A stretch of 64,000 nt of DNA, taken from assembly GCF_018138715.1 (NCBI RefSeq), contig NZ_JAGSHX010000006.1, positions 2,418,001 to 2,482,000 on the forward strand, written 5' to 3'. A program made the position numbers and the translations under genes. The notes below the pieces were generated by a model. The model did not search any database. It was given only the letters and a program-made list of their open reading frames with translations, and was not told where the DNA came from. Below are positions 46,820 through 54,857 of this stretch, piece by piece. Position 1 is the stretch's first letter. Every line of letters starts with the position of its first letter. This DNA comes from Streptomyces asiaticus. Its GTDB lineage: Bacteria; Actinomycetota; Actinomycetes; Streptomycetales; Streptomycetaceae.

Positions 46820-46969
46820 CGAATCTACTCGGCGCCCCCGGCACCCCCGGACGTCCCCCAGGGGCCCTTACGGTCGCTCGGTGCCCTTACCGCCACCCGG
46901 CGACGTCACTCGGCGCCCTCACGTTCACACATCACCATCACTCGGCGCCCTTACCGTCGCCGAAGTGGT
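46820..46969. repeat. 32-bp tandem repeat at the end of thiL
   Basis: Units starting TC(A/G)CTCGG(C/T)GCCC occur at 46938, 46906 and 46874, with a more diverged ACTCGGCGCCC at about 46827. The period is 32 bp between the first three. The 46938 unit contains the thiL stop (46938-46940) and its last codons (GDGKGAE); the others are copies downstream of the gene, filling the space before thiD. Confidence 0.75.
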
Positions 46970-47906
46970 CCCAGCCCCCATGTGCCCACGGGGCTCCGTC
47001 CACCGTCACCTGGGGCAGCGCCGAGGGGTTGAGCACCTCGCCGATCACCTTCCAGCGGGCCGGCAGCTTGGCGTCGGGCGGGAAGGTGGCCACGATCGCG
47101 TGGTCCTCTCCCCCGCTGAGCACCCACTGGAGCGGATCGACGCCCACCGCCTGCCCGATGTCCGACATCTGCGAGGGGACGTCGATGTCCGCCGAGCGCA
47201 GATCGATGCGGACCTTACTGGCCTCCGCGATATGCCCGAGGTCGGCCACCAGCCCGTCGCTCACATCGGTCATCGCGGTCGCGCCGAGCCCGGCGGCGGC
47301 GGGACCGGCGTGGTAGGGGGGCTCCGGCCGCCGGTGCGCCTCGACAAAGGCCCGCGGTGAGCGGAAGCCGCGCGAGAGCACCGCGTGTCCGGCCGCCGAC
47401 CAGCCGAGCCACCCGGTGACGGCGACGACGTCGCCGGGCTGGGCACCGGATCGGGTGACCGGCTCGTGGTTGCGCAGATCGCCCAGGGCGGTGATGGCCA
47501 CGGTGATGGTGTCCCCGCGCACGACGTCACCGCCCACCACGGCCGCGCCCGCGACCTGGCATTCGTCGCGGATGCCGTCCATCAGCTCGGCCGGCCAGGT
47601 CACCGGCAGATCGGCGGGGACCACCAGGCCGAGCAGCAGGGCGGTCGGCACGGCACCCATGGCCGCGATATCGGCCAGGTTCTGGGCCGCGGCCTTACGG
47701 CCGACGTCATAGGCGGTGGACCAGTCCCGGCGGAAGTGCCTGCCCTCCAGCAGGACGTCCGTACTGGCCACGACCCTCCGGTCGGGCGCGGCCACGACCG
47801 CCGCATCGTCACCGGGCCCCAACCTCACCGCCGGGGTGGTGGTGAGCCGGGAGGTGAGCTCTCTGATGAGCCCGAACTCCCCCAACTCGCCCACGGTGCC
47901 CTTCAT
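46938..47906 (-). CDS. thiL: Thiamine-monophosphate kinase
   Basis: ThiL converts thiamine monophosphate to the active diphosphate. The 322-residue protein starts [18 protein letters not shown], then [31 protein letters not shown], the metal/ATP site of the PurM fold. It continues with [25 protein letters not shown] and [22 protein letters not shown]. The ATG at 47906 has AAGGGG upstream; longer readings are unsupported. The end lies in a 32-bp tandem repeat. It is divergent from the Lrp-type gene. Confidence 0.95.
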   Translation of the reverse strand: MKGTVGELGEFGLIRELTSRLTTTPAVRLGPGDDAAVVAAPDRRVVASTDVLLEGRHFRRDWSTAYDVGRKAAAQNLADIAAMGAVPTALLLGLVVPADLPVTWPAELMDGIRDECQVAGAAVVGGDVVRGDTITVAITALGDLRNHEPVTRSGAQPGDVVAVTGWLGWSAAGHAVLSRGFRSPRAFVEAHRRPEPPYHAGPAAAGLGATAMTDVSDGLVADLGHIAEASKVRIDLRSADIDVPSQMSDIGQAVGVDPLQWVLSGGEDHAIVATFPPDAKLPARWKVIGEVLNPSALPQVTVDGAPWAHGGWDHFGDGKGAE

Positions 47907-48042
47907 CCCATCGCCCCTTCGTGCTCGTGACCGCTTTCCGCCGCGCCGCGCTCCCCGCGCGGGTCTCCCCGCGCCGCATGGCGACGCGGTACCGTGGCGT
48001 CCCTTCTTTCCACATGATCCTCGTAGCCGCCCTGGAGGTTCC

Positions 48043-48276
48043 GTGGTACAGGCGTACATCCTGATCCAGACCGAGGTCGGCAGGGCCTCGACCGTGGCCG
48101 ACGTCATCGCCAAGCTCCCCGGGGTGATACAGGCGGAGGACGTGACGGGCCCCTATGACGTGATCGTGCGGGCCCAGGCCGACACGGTCGATGAGCTCGG
48201 CCGCATGGTGGTCGCGAAAGTCCAGCAAGTGGAAGGGATCACCCGTACCCTGACCTGCCCGGTCGTCCATCTCTAG
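48043..48276 (+). CDS. Lrp/AsnC ligand-binding domain protein (no DNA-binding domain)
   Basis: The 77-residue protein is just the RAM/AsnC effector domain: VVQAYILIQTEVGRASTVADVI, then PGVIQAEDVTGPYDVIVRAQ and VQQVEGITRTLTCPVV. It lacks the usual N-terminal helix-turn-helix. Stand-alone RAM domains oligomerise and bind amino acids and may modulate full-length Lrp regulators. The GTG at 48043 follows GGAGG by six bases. It sits between thiL and the DUF3515 gene. Confidence 0.88.
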   Translation: MVQAYILIQTEVGRASTVADVIAKLPGVIQAEDVTGPYDVIVRAQADTVDELGRMVVAKVQQVEGITRTLTCPVVHL

Positions 48277-48296
48277 CTCCCCCGTATGATCGGCCG

Positions 48297-48794
48297 GTGA
48301 ATTCCGCACACCGTAGTCCCACCCGGCGGCTCGTTCCGCTGTCCGCCGCGGTGGCCCTGGCCCTGGTGCCGGTAGCCGGTTGCTCCTTCACCGGGGATTC
48401 CGACGACACCAAGGCGCCCGCGGTTCCCACACCGGCCCCACAGGCGGCCGCGATCTGCCGGGCGCTGCACAAGGAACTGCCCGATGCCGTGAACGGGCTG
48501 AAGCGGGGCACCGCCGAGCCCGCCTCGGACTACACAGCCGTGTGGGGGGACCCCGCCGTGCAGCTGCGCTGCGGGGTCCCCCGGCCGGAGGCGATGGGCT
48601 CCAAGACCGATTCGGCCGAGGTGAACGGTGTCGAGTGGCTCCCGGAGAAGCGAAAGGACGGCTACCGCTTCACCACCGTACTGCGCCGGGCCTATGTCGA
48701 GGTGACCGTGCCCGGGAAGTACTCCCCCGAGATCAACCCCCTGCTCGACCTCGCCCGCGCCGTCAAGAAGACGGTCCCGAAGGGCGTGGCCTAG
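48297..48794 (+). CDS. DUF3515 lipoprotein
   Basis: The 165-residue protein has a lipoprotein signal ending in PVAGC (lipobox Cys29) followed by an acidic/Pro linker. The DUF3515 domain has AAAICRALHKELPDAVNGL and a second cysteine in VQLRCGVPRP, likely a disulfide. The family is actinobacterial and of unknown function, anchored outside the membrane. It is conserved at this spot between thiL and ddl. The GTG start lies 20 bases after the Lrp-like gene, so the two are probably cotranscribed. Confidence 0.88.
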   Translation: MNSAHRSPTRRLVPLSAAVALALVPVAGCSFTGDSDDTKAPAVPTPAPQAAAICRALHKELPDAVNGLKRGTAEPASDYTAVWGDPAVQLRCGVPRPEAMGSKTDSAEVNGVEWLPEKRKDGYRFTTVLRRAYVEVTVPGKYSPEINPLLDLARAVKKTVPKGVA

Positions 48795-48856
48795 CGCGAT
48801 CCGGCGCGCCTGGCGCGGCCGCGGCCGTCCGGCTACGGGGTGTCCGGCGGATCTTT

Positions 48857-48999
48857 CCCCTCCCCGCCCCTTCCCGCGGCGTCGATGTGCGGCTCCGCCG
48901 CGTGGCAGGGGCTTCGCCCCTGGACCCCGGGGTCTGGGGCGGAGCCCCCCACGCGGCGGAGCCGCATATCGTCAGGTGTCGGGAAGGGGCGGGGAGGGG
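48857..48999. repeat. 143-bp inverted-repeat element between DUF3515 gene and ddl
   Basis: Nested arms pair across 143 bases. The outer arms CCCCTCCCCGCCCCTTCCC (48857-48875) and GGGAAGGGGCGGGGAGGGG (48981-48999) are perfect over 19 bases. The inner arms around GTGCGGCTCCGCCGCGTGG (48887-48905) and CCACGCGGCGGAGCCGCA (48949-48966) pair nearly perfectly. Centre palindromes such as CAGGGGCTTCGCCCCTG and GACCCCGGGGTC add further stems. It lies between convergent genes and may act as terminator. The GCGGCTCCGCCGCGTGG core is dispersed in many Streptomyces genomes. Confidence 0.85.
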
Positions 49000-49038
49000 A
49001 GCAGCCCGCCGCAGGCGCCAAGATCCGCCGGAAACCCC

Positions 49039-50211
49039 CTAGCGCAGCCCCGTCGAGCGGCGCAGCGCGGCCTCCAGCAGCCGGTCCACCAGCTCGGGGT
49101 AGCTCACGCCGCTCTCCTGCCACATGCGCGGGTACATCGAGATCGGGGTGAAACCGGGCATGGTGTTGATCTCGTTGATCACGAACTCGCCGCTGTCCAG
49201 CAGGAAGAAGTCGGCCCGCACCAGCCCCTCGCAGGACGCCGCCTCGAAGGCGGCCACCGCGAGCTCCTGGACCCGCCGGGTCTGCTCCTCGGTCAGCGGC
49301 GCGGGCACGATGCCGTCCGCCGCGTCGATGTACTTCGCCTCGAAGTCGTAGAAGGCGTGGGAGGAGACCGGCGGGATCTCGGCGGGCACGCTGGCGCGCG
49401 GCCCGTCCTCGTACTCCAGCACCCCGCACTCGATCTCGCGACCGCGCAGCAGCGCCTCCACGATGACCTTCGGGTCGTGGCGCCTGGCCTCCTCGATGGC
49501 CGCGTCCAGGTCCGCCGGGCCCTCGACCTTGCTGATGCCGAAGGACGAGCCGGCGCGCGCGGGCTTCACGAAGAGCGGCCAGCCGTGCTCCTCGGCGAAC
49601 TCCACGATCCTCTGTCGGGCGGCGGAAGGTTCCTGCTCCCAGGCCCGGGGGCGGATCACCTCGTACGGGCCGACGGGCAGCCCGAAGGAGACGAACACCC
49701 GCTTCATGTACTCCTTGTCCATGCCCACGGCGGAGGCGAGCACTCCGGCGCCCACGTACGGCACCCCGGAGAGCTCCAGCAGCCCCTGGAGGGTGCCGTC
49801 CTCGCCGTACGGGCCGTGCAGCATGGGGAAGACGACGTCGACGTCGCCCAGCGCCTTGGGCACCGCCCCCGGCTCGCTGTAGACGACCTCGCGGTTCCCC
49901 GGGTCGACCGGGAGGACGACCGAGCCCTCGCTGGACTCGGCGAGCCGTTCGACGCTGGGCAGCTCGCGGTTGGCGATGGCCATCCGCTCGGGCTCGTCGG
50001 CGGTCAGCGCCCAACGGCCGTCCGTGGTGATGCCGATCGGCAGCACGTCGTACTTCTCACGGTCGATGGCGCGCAGCACGGCGCCCGCGGTGACCACCGA
50101 GATGGCGTGCTCGGAGCTGCGGCCGCCGAAGACGACGGCCACGCGCGGCTTGCGCCGCTCGCCTCCGGAGGGAGCCGGGACAGGGCCTGGGGAAGGGGTC
50201 TGGCTGCTCAT
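49039..50211 (-). CDS. ddlA: D-alanine-D-alanine ligase
   Basis: Ddl makes the D-Ala-D-Ala end of the peptidoglycan pentapeptide. The 390-residue protein shows VAVVFGGRSSEHAISVVTA, MLHGPYGEDGTLQGLLEL, the ATP-grasp region WPLFVKPARAGSSFGISKV, EYEDGPRASVPAEIPP and INEINTMPGFTPISMYPRMW. The omega-loop has EAKYID; tyrosine here points to D-Ala-D-Ala rather than the D-lactate ligases with phenylalanine (VanA type). It follows gpsA by about 35 bases. Confidence 0.96.
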   Translation of the reverse strand: MSSQTPSPGPVPAPSGGERRKPRVAVVFGGRSSEHAISVVTAGAVLRAIDREKYDVLPIGITTDGRWALTADEPERMAIANRELPSVERLAESSEGSVVLPVDPGNREVVYSEPGAVPKALGDVDVVFPMLHGPYGEDGTLQGLLELSGVPYVGAGVLASAVGMDKEYMKRVFVSFGLPVGPYEVIRPRAWEQEPSAARQRIVEFAEEHGWPLFVKPARAGSSFGISKVEGPADLDAAIEEARRHDPKVIVEALLRGREIECGVLEYEDGPRASVPAEIPPVSSHAFYDFEAKYIDAADGIVPAPLTEEQTRRVQELAVAAFEAASCEGLVRADFFLLDSGEFVINEINTMPGFTPISMYPRMWQESGVSYPELVDRLLEAALRRSTGLR

Positions 50212-50245
50212 ATCGCGTTGAGATTACCTTGCGGTCCGCGTGGCG

Positions 50246-51247
50246 TCAGTGCCGCTCGGCCTTGGCGCTGCGGGACATCAGCTCTTTGAGTGCGACAAGG
50301 GGCTGTTTGCCGTCGTGCACGATCTCGACGACGGTCTCGGTGATGGGCATGTCGACATCGTGGCGGCGGGCGAGATCCAGCACCGACTCGCACGACTTGA
50401 CGCCCTCCGCGGTCTGCTTGGTGACCGCGATGGTCTCCTCCAGTGTCATCCCGCGCCCCAGGTTGGTGCCGAAGGTGTGGTTGCGGGAGAGCGGCGAGGA
50501 GCAGGTGGCGACGAGGTCGCCCATGCCCGCCAGGCCCGCGAAGGTGTGCGCGTCGGCGCCCATCGCCAGGCCCAGCCGGGTCGTTTCGGCGAGGCCGCGG
50601 GTGATCAGCGACGCCTTGGTGTTGTCGCCGAGGCCCATGCCGTCGGCGATGCCCACGGCCAGCGCGATGACGTTCTTCACCGCGCCGCCCAGCTCGCAGC
50701 CGACCACGTCGGTGTTGGTGTACGGGCGGAAGTACGCGGTGTGGCAGGCGGTCTGGAGGCGGCGGGCCACGCTCTCGTCGGGACAGGCCACCACGGAGGC
50801 TGCGGGCTGCCGGGCGGCGATCTCCTTGGCGAGGTTGGGCCCGGTGAGCACCGCGACGCGCTCCGCGGGCGCCTTGGCGACCTCCTGGACGACCTCGCTC
50901 ATGCGCTTGGCCGTGCCGAGTTCGACCCCCTTCATCAGGGAGACCAGCACGGTGTCGGCGGCCAGCAGCGGGGCCCAGTCGGAGAGGTTGCCGCGCAGCG
51001 TCTGGGAGGGCACGGAGAAGACGGTGAACTCCGCGCCGTCCGCGGCCTCGGCCGGGTCGGTGGTGGCCCGCACGCCGTCGGGGAGCCGCACCCCGGGGAA
51101 GTAGTCGGGATTGCCGCGGCCGGTGTTGATGGCCTCGACGACACCGGGCCGGCGCCCCCACAGCGTCACCTCGCACTCCGCGTCGGCGAGCACCATCGCG
51201 AAGGCGGTGCCCCAGGAGCCGGTGCCGAAGACGGCGCAGCGCGTCAC
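50246..51247 (-). CDS. gpsA: Glycerol-3-phosphate dehydrogenase [NAD(P)+]
   Basis: GpsA reduces DHAP to sn-glycerol 3-phosphate for phospholipid synthesis. The 333-residue protein starts CAVFGTGSWGTAFAMVLA (GxGxWG dinucleotide site). It continues with VSLMKGVE, GPNLAKEIA, CELGGAVKNVIALAVGIADGMGLGDNTKA with the catalytic Lys, and GLAGMGDLVATCSSPLSRN. The GTG start overlaps the upstream acyltransferase stop by GTGA, so the product is made next to the enzyme that uses it. Confidence 0.97.
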   Translation of the reverse strand: MTRCAVFGTGSWGTAFAMVLADAECEVTLWGRRPGVVEAINTGRGNPDYFPGVRLPDGVRATTDPAEAADGAEFTVFSVPSQTLRGNLSDWAPLLAADTVLVSLMKGVELGTAKRMSEVVQEVAKAPAERVAVLTGPNLAKEIAARQPAASVVACPDESVARRLQTACHTAYFRPYTNTDVVGCELGGAVKNVIALAVGIADGMGLGDNTKASLITRGLAETTRLGLAMGADAHTFAGLAGMGDLVATCSSPLSRNHTFGTNLGRGMTLEETIAVTKQTAEGVKSCESVLDLARRHDVDMPITETVVEIVHDGKQPLVALKELMSRSAKAERH

Positions 51248-52002
51248 TTGCTCTCCTCATCGGCCAGCGGGAGCGGCGGGCCGTCGGTGCTGGACCGGGT
51301 GGGCCGGTCGTACCTCTGAACGGGCGCCGGTTCGCCGCGCACCTCGGAGAGGAGCTCGGTGATGGCGTCCATGATGGTGTCGGTGGCCGCCCTGAGGACC
51401 TCGGCGGTGGGCTCCTGGCCGTAGAACTCGGACAGGTCCACCGGCGGGCCGGCGTGCACCTTGAGCGTCTTGCGGGGGAAGAGGCGGACCCGCTTCTCCT
51501 TGGCGTACGGCGGCACGGCCTCGTTGGCGCCCCACTGGGCGACGGGGATGACCGGGGCCTTGGTGAGCAGCGCGACCCGCGCCGCGCCGGTCTTTCCGCG
51601 CATGGGCCACATGTCGGGGTCGCGGGTGAGGGTGCCCTCGGGGTAGAAGGCCACGCACTCCCCCTTGTTGATGGCGTCCACGGCGGACCGGAAGGCGTTG
51701 GCGGCGTCGGTGGACTCGCGGTAGACGGGGATCTGGCCGGTGCCGCGGAGCATGGTGCCCACGAAGCCGCCTCTGAAGAGGGCGGCCTTGGCGAGGAAGC
51801 GCGGCACCCTTCCGGTGTTGTACTGGAAGTGCGCGTAGGAGAGCGGGTCGAGATACGAGTTGTGATTGATCGCGGTGATAAATCCACCGTCGGCGGGAAT
51901 GTGCTCCATTCCGTGCCAGTCCCGCTTGAACAGAACCACCAGCGGCGGTTTGCACAAGACCGCTGCCATGCGGTACCAGAAGCCGATTCTGCGGCCGGAC
52001 AC
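51244..52002 (-). CDS. 1-acylglycerol-3-phosphate acyltransferase (PlsC-like)
   Basis: The 252-residue protein has the acyltransferase motif INHNSYLDPLSYAHF (HX4D), the FYPEGTLTRDPD motif and a hydrophobic N-terminus. It should acylate lysophosphatidic acid or a related acceptor at the membrane. I chose the GTG at 52002 (VSGRRIGFWYR), which matches homologues and has GAGAGG nine bases upstream; an ATG three codons earlier (52011) is the alternative. It is followed directly by gpsA, a lipid-precursor pair, and is divergent from cofC. Confidence 0.88.
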   Translation of the reverse strand: MSGRRIGFWYRMAAVLCKPPLVVLFKRDWHGMEHIPADGGFITAINHNSYLDPLSYAHFQYNTGRVPRFLAKAALFRGGFVGTMLRGTGQIPVYRESTDAANAFRSAVDAINKGECVAFYPEGTLTRDPDMWPMRGKTGAARVALLTKAPVIPVAQWGANEAVPPYAKEKRVRLFPRKTLKVHAGPPVDLSEFYGQEPTAEVLRAATDTIMDAITELLSEVRGEPAPVQRYDRPTRSSTDGPPLPLADEESK

Positions 52003-52173
52003 TCGGAACATCCTCTCTTGGACCCTGCTGACCTGCTGGCTTGCTGTCGTCTCCCGTAGCCGCACAAGTGTCGCTCCAGGCACCCCGTCTGTCGAGGACA
52101 CCGTAACCCCGCACGTCTTCGGCGAGCCGGGCAGCAGGTCAGAATGAGGCCCGTGGGAAGAAACGGAGCCCCT

Positions 52174-52995
52174 GTGACCTGGACCCTCGTGGTGCCGCTG
52201 AAGCCCTTGGCACGGGCCAAGACCAGGCTCTCCGACGCCGCGGGGGACGGCCCACGGGCCTCGCTCGCCCTCGCGTTCGCCCAGGACACGGTGGGCGCGG
52301 CGCTGGCGAGCCGGTGGGTTCGGGAGGTGACCGTCGTCACCGACGACCCGCTCGCCGGACGTGAGCTGTCGGCCCTCGGCGCCCGGATCCTGCCCGACTC
52401 CCCGGGGCTCGGGCTGAACGCGGCGCTGGCGCACGGCGCCGACGCGGTCCGCGGGGAGCGCCCGGAGGCCGCCGTGGCGGCGCTGAACGCCGATCTCCCG
52501 GCGCTGCGGACGGCGGAGCTCGACCTGGTGCTCGAGGCCGCCGCCGGCTTCTCACGCGCCTTCCTGGCGGACGCCGCGGGGGTGGGCACCACGCTGCTCT
52601 CCGCGGCGCCGGGCGCCGAGCTGGCGCCCGCCTTCGGGGGCCCGTCGCGGGACCGGCACCGGGCGTCGGGGGCGCGGGAGATCGAGCTGGCGGGAGTGGA
52701 CTCGGTGCGGCGCGACGTGGACACGGCCGGGGATCTGCGCGCGGCGGTGGCCCTGGGCGTGGGCGCCCACACCAGGGCTAGGCTGGCGGACATGCAGGGA
52801 ACCGCCTATACGTACGACCCCGAGACCCGCGCCGGCAGCGTGCTGCTGGACGACGGCACCCCGCTGCCGTTCGACACCGCGGCCTTCGACGCCGGGGGGC
52901 TGCGGATGCTGCGCCCGGGGCAGCGGGTGCGGATCGAGGTCGAGGGCGAGGGCGAGCAGCGCCGGATCGTCTTCGTCACGCTCCAGACGTTCTGA
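52174..52995 (+). CDS. cofC: CofC/FbiD-type guanylyltransferase with C-terminal cold-shock-like domain
   Basis: The N-terminal about 205 residues are CofC/FbiD, which joins GTP to 2-phospholactate or phosphoenolpyruvate in F420 synthesis. They show TWTLVVPLKPLARAKTRL, TVVTDDPLAGRELSALGA, NAALAHGADAV, ALNADLPALRTAEL and GVDSVRRDVDTAGDLRAAV. From about residue 207 the same frame enters MQGTAYTYDPETRAGSVLL, a 67-residue OB/cold-shock-like unit that in other streptomycetes is a separate small gene. It could be a true fusion or an internal start at ATG 52792. The GTG at 52174 follows GGAG. The stop lies in a tandem repeat. Confidence 0.85.
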   Translation: MTWTLVVPLKPLARAKTRLSDAAGDGPRASLALAFAQDTVGAALASRWVREVTVVTDDPLAGRELSALGARILPDSPGLGLNAALAHGADAVRGERPEAAVAALNADLPALRTAELDLVLEAAAGFSRAFLADAAGVGTTLLSAAPGAELAPAFGGPSRDRHRASGAREIELAGVDSVRRDVDTAGDLRAAVALGVGAHTRARLADMQGTAYTYDPETRAGSVLLDDGTPLPFDTAAFDAGGLRMLRPGQRVRIEVEGEGEQRRIVFVTLQTF

Positions 52996-53040
52996 GCGCC
53001 GTCCAGACGTTCTGAGCCCTCCGGACGTTCCGAGCGCCGT
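52981..53040. repeat. 20-bp tandem repeat spanning the cofC stop codon
   Basis: CTCCAGACGTTCTGAGCGCC (52981-53000, containing the TGA at 52993-52995), GTCCAGACGTTCTGAGCCCT (53001-53020) and the more diverged CCGGACGTTCCGAGCGCCGT (53021-53040) run head to tail. Confidence 0.8.
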
Positions 53041-53125
53041 AAGGCTCCGGGCCCGGCGGACGGATCCGGGCGCCACGGAGGTTCCGAGCACGAACCCCAG
53101 GGACACCGGGCGCCGACAGCACCGC

Positions 53126-53154
53126 GGGCCGGGCTCCCTCGGGGAGCCCGGCCC
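53126..53154. terminator. Bidirectional terminator between cofC and hupS
   Basis: GGGCCGGGCTCCC and GGGAGCCCGGCCC form a perfect 13-bp stem with a three-base loop between the convergent cofC and hupS genes. Confidence 0.88.
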
Positions 53155-53189
53155 GGCGCGGATGCGGTGGGGCGCCTGAGCGCCGCCGG

Positions 53190-53762
53190 CTAGCGCTTCC
53201 TGGCGGTGGTCTTCTTCGCGGTGGTCTTACGGGCGCTCGTCTTGCGCGCCGGAGCCTTCTTGGCCGTGGCCTTGGCGGGAGCCTTCTTGGCCGTCGTCTT
53301 CTTCGCGGGGGCCTTCTTGGCCGTGGTCTTGGCGGGGGCCTTCTTGGCCGCGGCCTTCTTGGCGGGAGCCTTCTTCGCGGGAGCCTTCTTGGCGGTCGCC
53401 TTCTTGGCCGCGGCCTTCTTCGCCGCCGCCTGGAGGCTGCCCTTGGGCGCCTTCTTCACGGCGACCTCGCCGCCGCGCGGGAGCTTCTTGGAGCCGCTCA
53501 CCAGATCCTTGAAACCCTGACCGGGACGGAAGCGGGGCACCGAGGTCTTCTTGACCCGCACGCGCTCCCCGGTCTGGGGGTTACGGGCGTACCGGGCGGG
53601 CCGCTCCACCTTCTCGAACGAACCAAATCCAGTGACCGAAACTCGCTCCCCGGAGACGACCGCCCGGACGATGGCGTCCAGGACGGCGTCTACGGCTTCG
53701 GCGGCCTGCTGACGGCCGCCGACCTTGTCGGCAATCGCTTCTACGAGCTGCGCCTTGTTCAC
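53190..53762 (-). CDS. hupS: HU-family nucleoid protein with lysine-rich tail (HupS)
   Basis: The N-terminal 95 residues are a complete HU domain ([52 protein letters not shown]). They are followed by a histone H1-like tail of about 80 residues made of Lys-Ala-Pro-Thr units ([15 protein letters not shown] style). In S. coelicolor this long form, HupS, compacts spore nucleoids and is sporulation-linked. The tail binds DNA non-specifically. The gene ends at a strong terminator, and its upstream region (53763-53887) is AT-rich. Confidence 0.95.
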   Translation of the reverse strand: MNKAQLVEAIADKVGGRQQAAEAVDAVLDAIVRAVVSGERVSVTGFGSFEKVERPARYARNPQTGERVRVKKTSVPRFRPGQGFKDLVSGSKKLPRGGEVAVKKAPKGSLQAAAKKAAAKKATAKKAPAKKAPAKKAAAKKAPAKTTAKKAPAKKTTAKKAPAKATAKKAPARKTSARKTTAKKTTARKR

Positions 53763-53887
53763 GTCTTCCCCTTCGGAGACATGGCCGGAATCAATGTGTT
53801 CAAGCCTTTTCGCACGTTAGGCAGATATATACCGCAAATCAAACACGAAACGGGCTAATCACCCTTGTGCCGCAACGCACTCGATCG

Positions 53888-54133
53888 TCACGGACTTCCG
53901 TCGGTGTCGGGATCTTCGGGGAAACGCCCCTCGTCGAGGTCGTTCATGAACCGCTCCAGACGCGTTGCCGCATCTGCGAGATCGTGTTTCGCCGCTGAGG
54001 TCATGACCAGCAGCTTCCGGGACAGCGCCATCCGTACGCCCTCCGGGACTTGCAGTGCGCGCACCTTTGCGTGCGCTTCCTTGAGCCGGTCGGCGACGAT
54101 GCCGTAGAGCTCGAGTTGGCCGTCGCGTTCCAT
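53888..54133 (-). CDS. Conserved small helical protein
   Basis: The 81-residue protein starts MERDGQLELYGIVADRLKEAHAKVRAL and is mostly helical, with an amphipathic stretch LADAATRLERFMNDLDEGRF and an acidic end. I recognise it only as a conserved streptomycete protein between hupS and leuD. The ATG at 54133 is chosen because readings from 54394 cross the leuCD terminator. Confidence 0.75.
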   Translation of the reverse strand: MERDGQLELYGIVADRLKEAHAKVRALQVPEGVRMALSRKLLVMTSAAKHDLADAATRLERFMNDLDEGRFPEDPDTDGSP

Positions 54134-54187
54134 GCACTGATTGTGCCATCTGAGGCGAGTTGTCGCTTCATGGGGCCTCAACATGCC

Positions 54188-54221
54188 GATGCGCCGCCGA
54201 TCCGAGGACCGGCGGCGCATC
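54188..54221 (-). terminator. Terminator downstream of leuCD
   Basis: GATGCGCCGCCG and CGGCGGCGCATC form a perfect 12-bp stem with a 10-base loop, 36 bases after the leuD stop. Confidence 0.82.
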
Positions 54222-54257
54222 TTGCCAAACCCGCTCTGTACAGGGAGAACCGGGGGG

Positions 54258-54851
54258 TCAGACCTCCACCGTGCTGGGCTTGAAGGAGGGGCGACGCGCC
54301 TCGTACGAGGCGATCGAGTCCTCCTCCCTGAGGGTGAGGCTGATGTCGTCCAGCCCCTCCAGGAGTCGCCACCGGGCATTCTCGTCAAGCTCAAAATCAG
54401 CCGTGATGCCCTCGGCCCGGACCTGGCGCTCGACGAGGTCCACGGTGACCTCCGCGGCGGGGTCCGCCTCGACCAGCTTCCACAGCCGGTCCACGGTCTC
54501 CTGCGGCAGGACGACGGTCAGCAGCCCGTTCTTGAGGGAGTTGCCCCGGAAGATGTCGGCGAAGCGGGGGGAGATGACGGCCTTGAAGCCGTAGTTCTGG
54601 AGCGCCCACACCGCGTGCTCGCGCGAGGAGCCGGTGCCGAAGTCGGGACCGGCCACCAGAACCGTTCCGCCCTTGTACTCGGCCTTGTTGAGCACGAACT
54701 CCGGGTCCTTGCGCCACGCCTCGAAGAGGCCGTCCTCGAAGCCGTCGCGGGTGACCTTCTTGAGCCAGTGCGCCGGGATGATCTGGTCCGTGTCCACATT
54801 GCTGCGGCGCAGCGGGACGGCCCGGCCGGTGTGCGTGGTGAATGCTTCCAT
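54258..54851 (-). CDS. leuD: 3-isopropylmalate dehydratase small subunit
   Basis: LeuD is the swivelling small subunit of isopropylmalate isomerase in leucine synthesis. The 197-residue protein has [38 protein letters not shown] and [19 protein letters not shown], the aconitase-swivel signatures. It starts six bases after the leuC stop, so the two subunits are made together. Confidence 0.97.
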   Translation of the reverse strand: MEAFTTHTGRAVPLRRSNVDTDQIIPAHWLKKVTRDGFEDGLFEAWRKDPEFVLNKAEYKGGTVLVAGPDFGTGSSREHAVWALQNYGFKAVISPRFADIFRGNSLKNGLLTVVLPQETVDRLWKLVEADPAAEVTVDLVERQVRAEGITADFELDENARWRLLEGLDDISLTLREEDSIASYEARRPSFKPSTVEV

Positions 54852-54857
54852 GACTGC

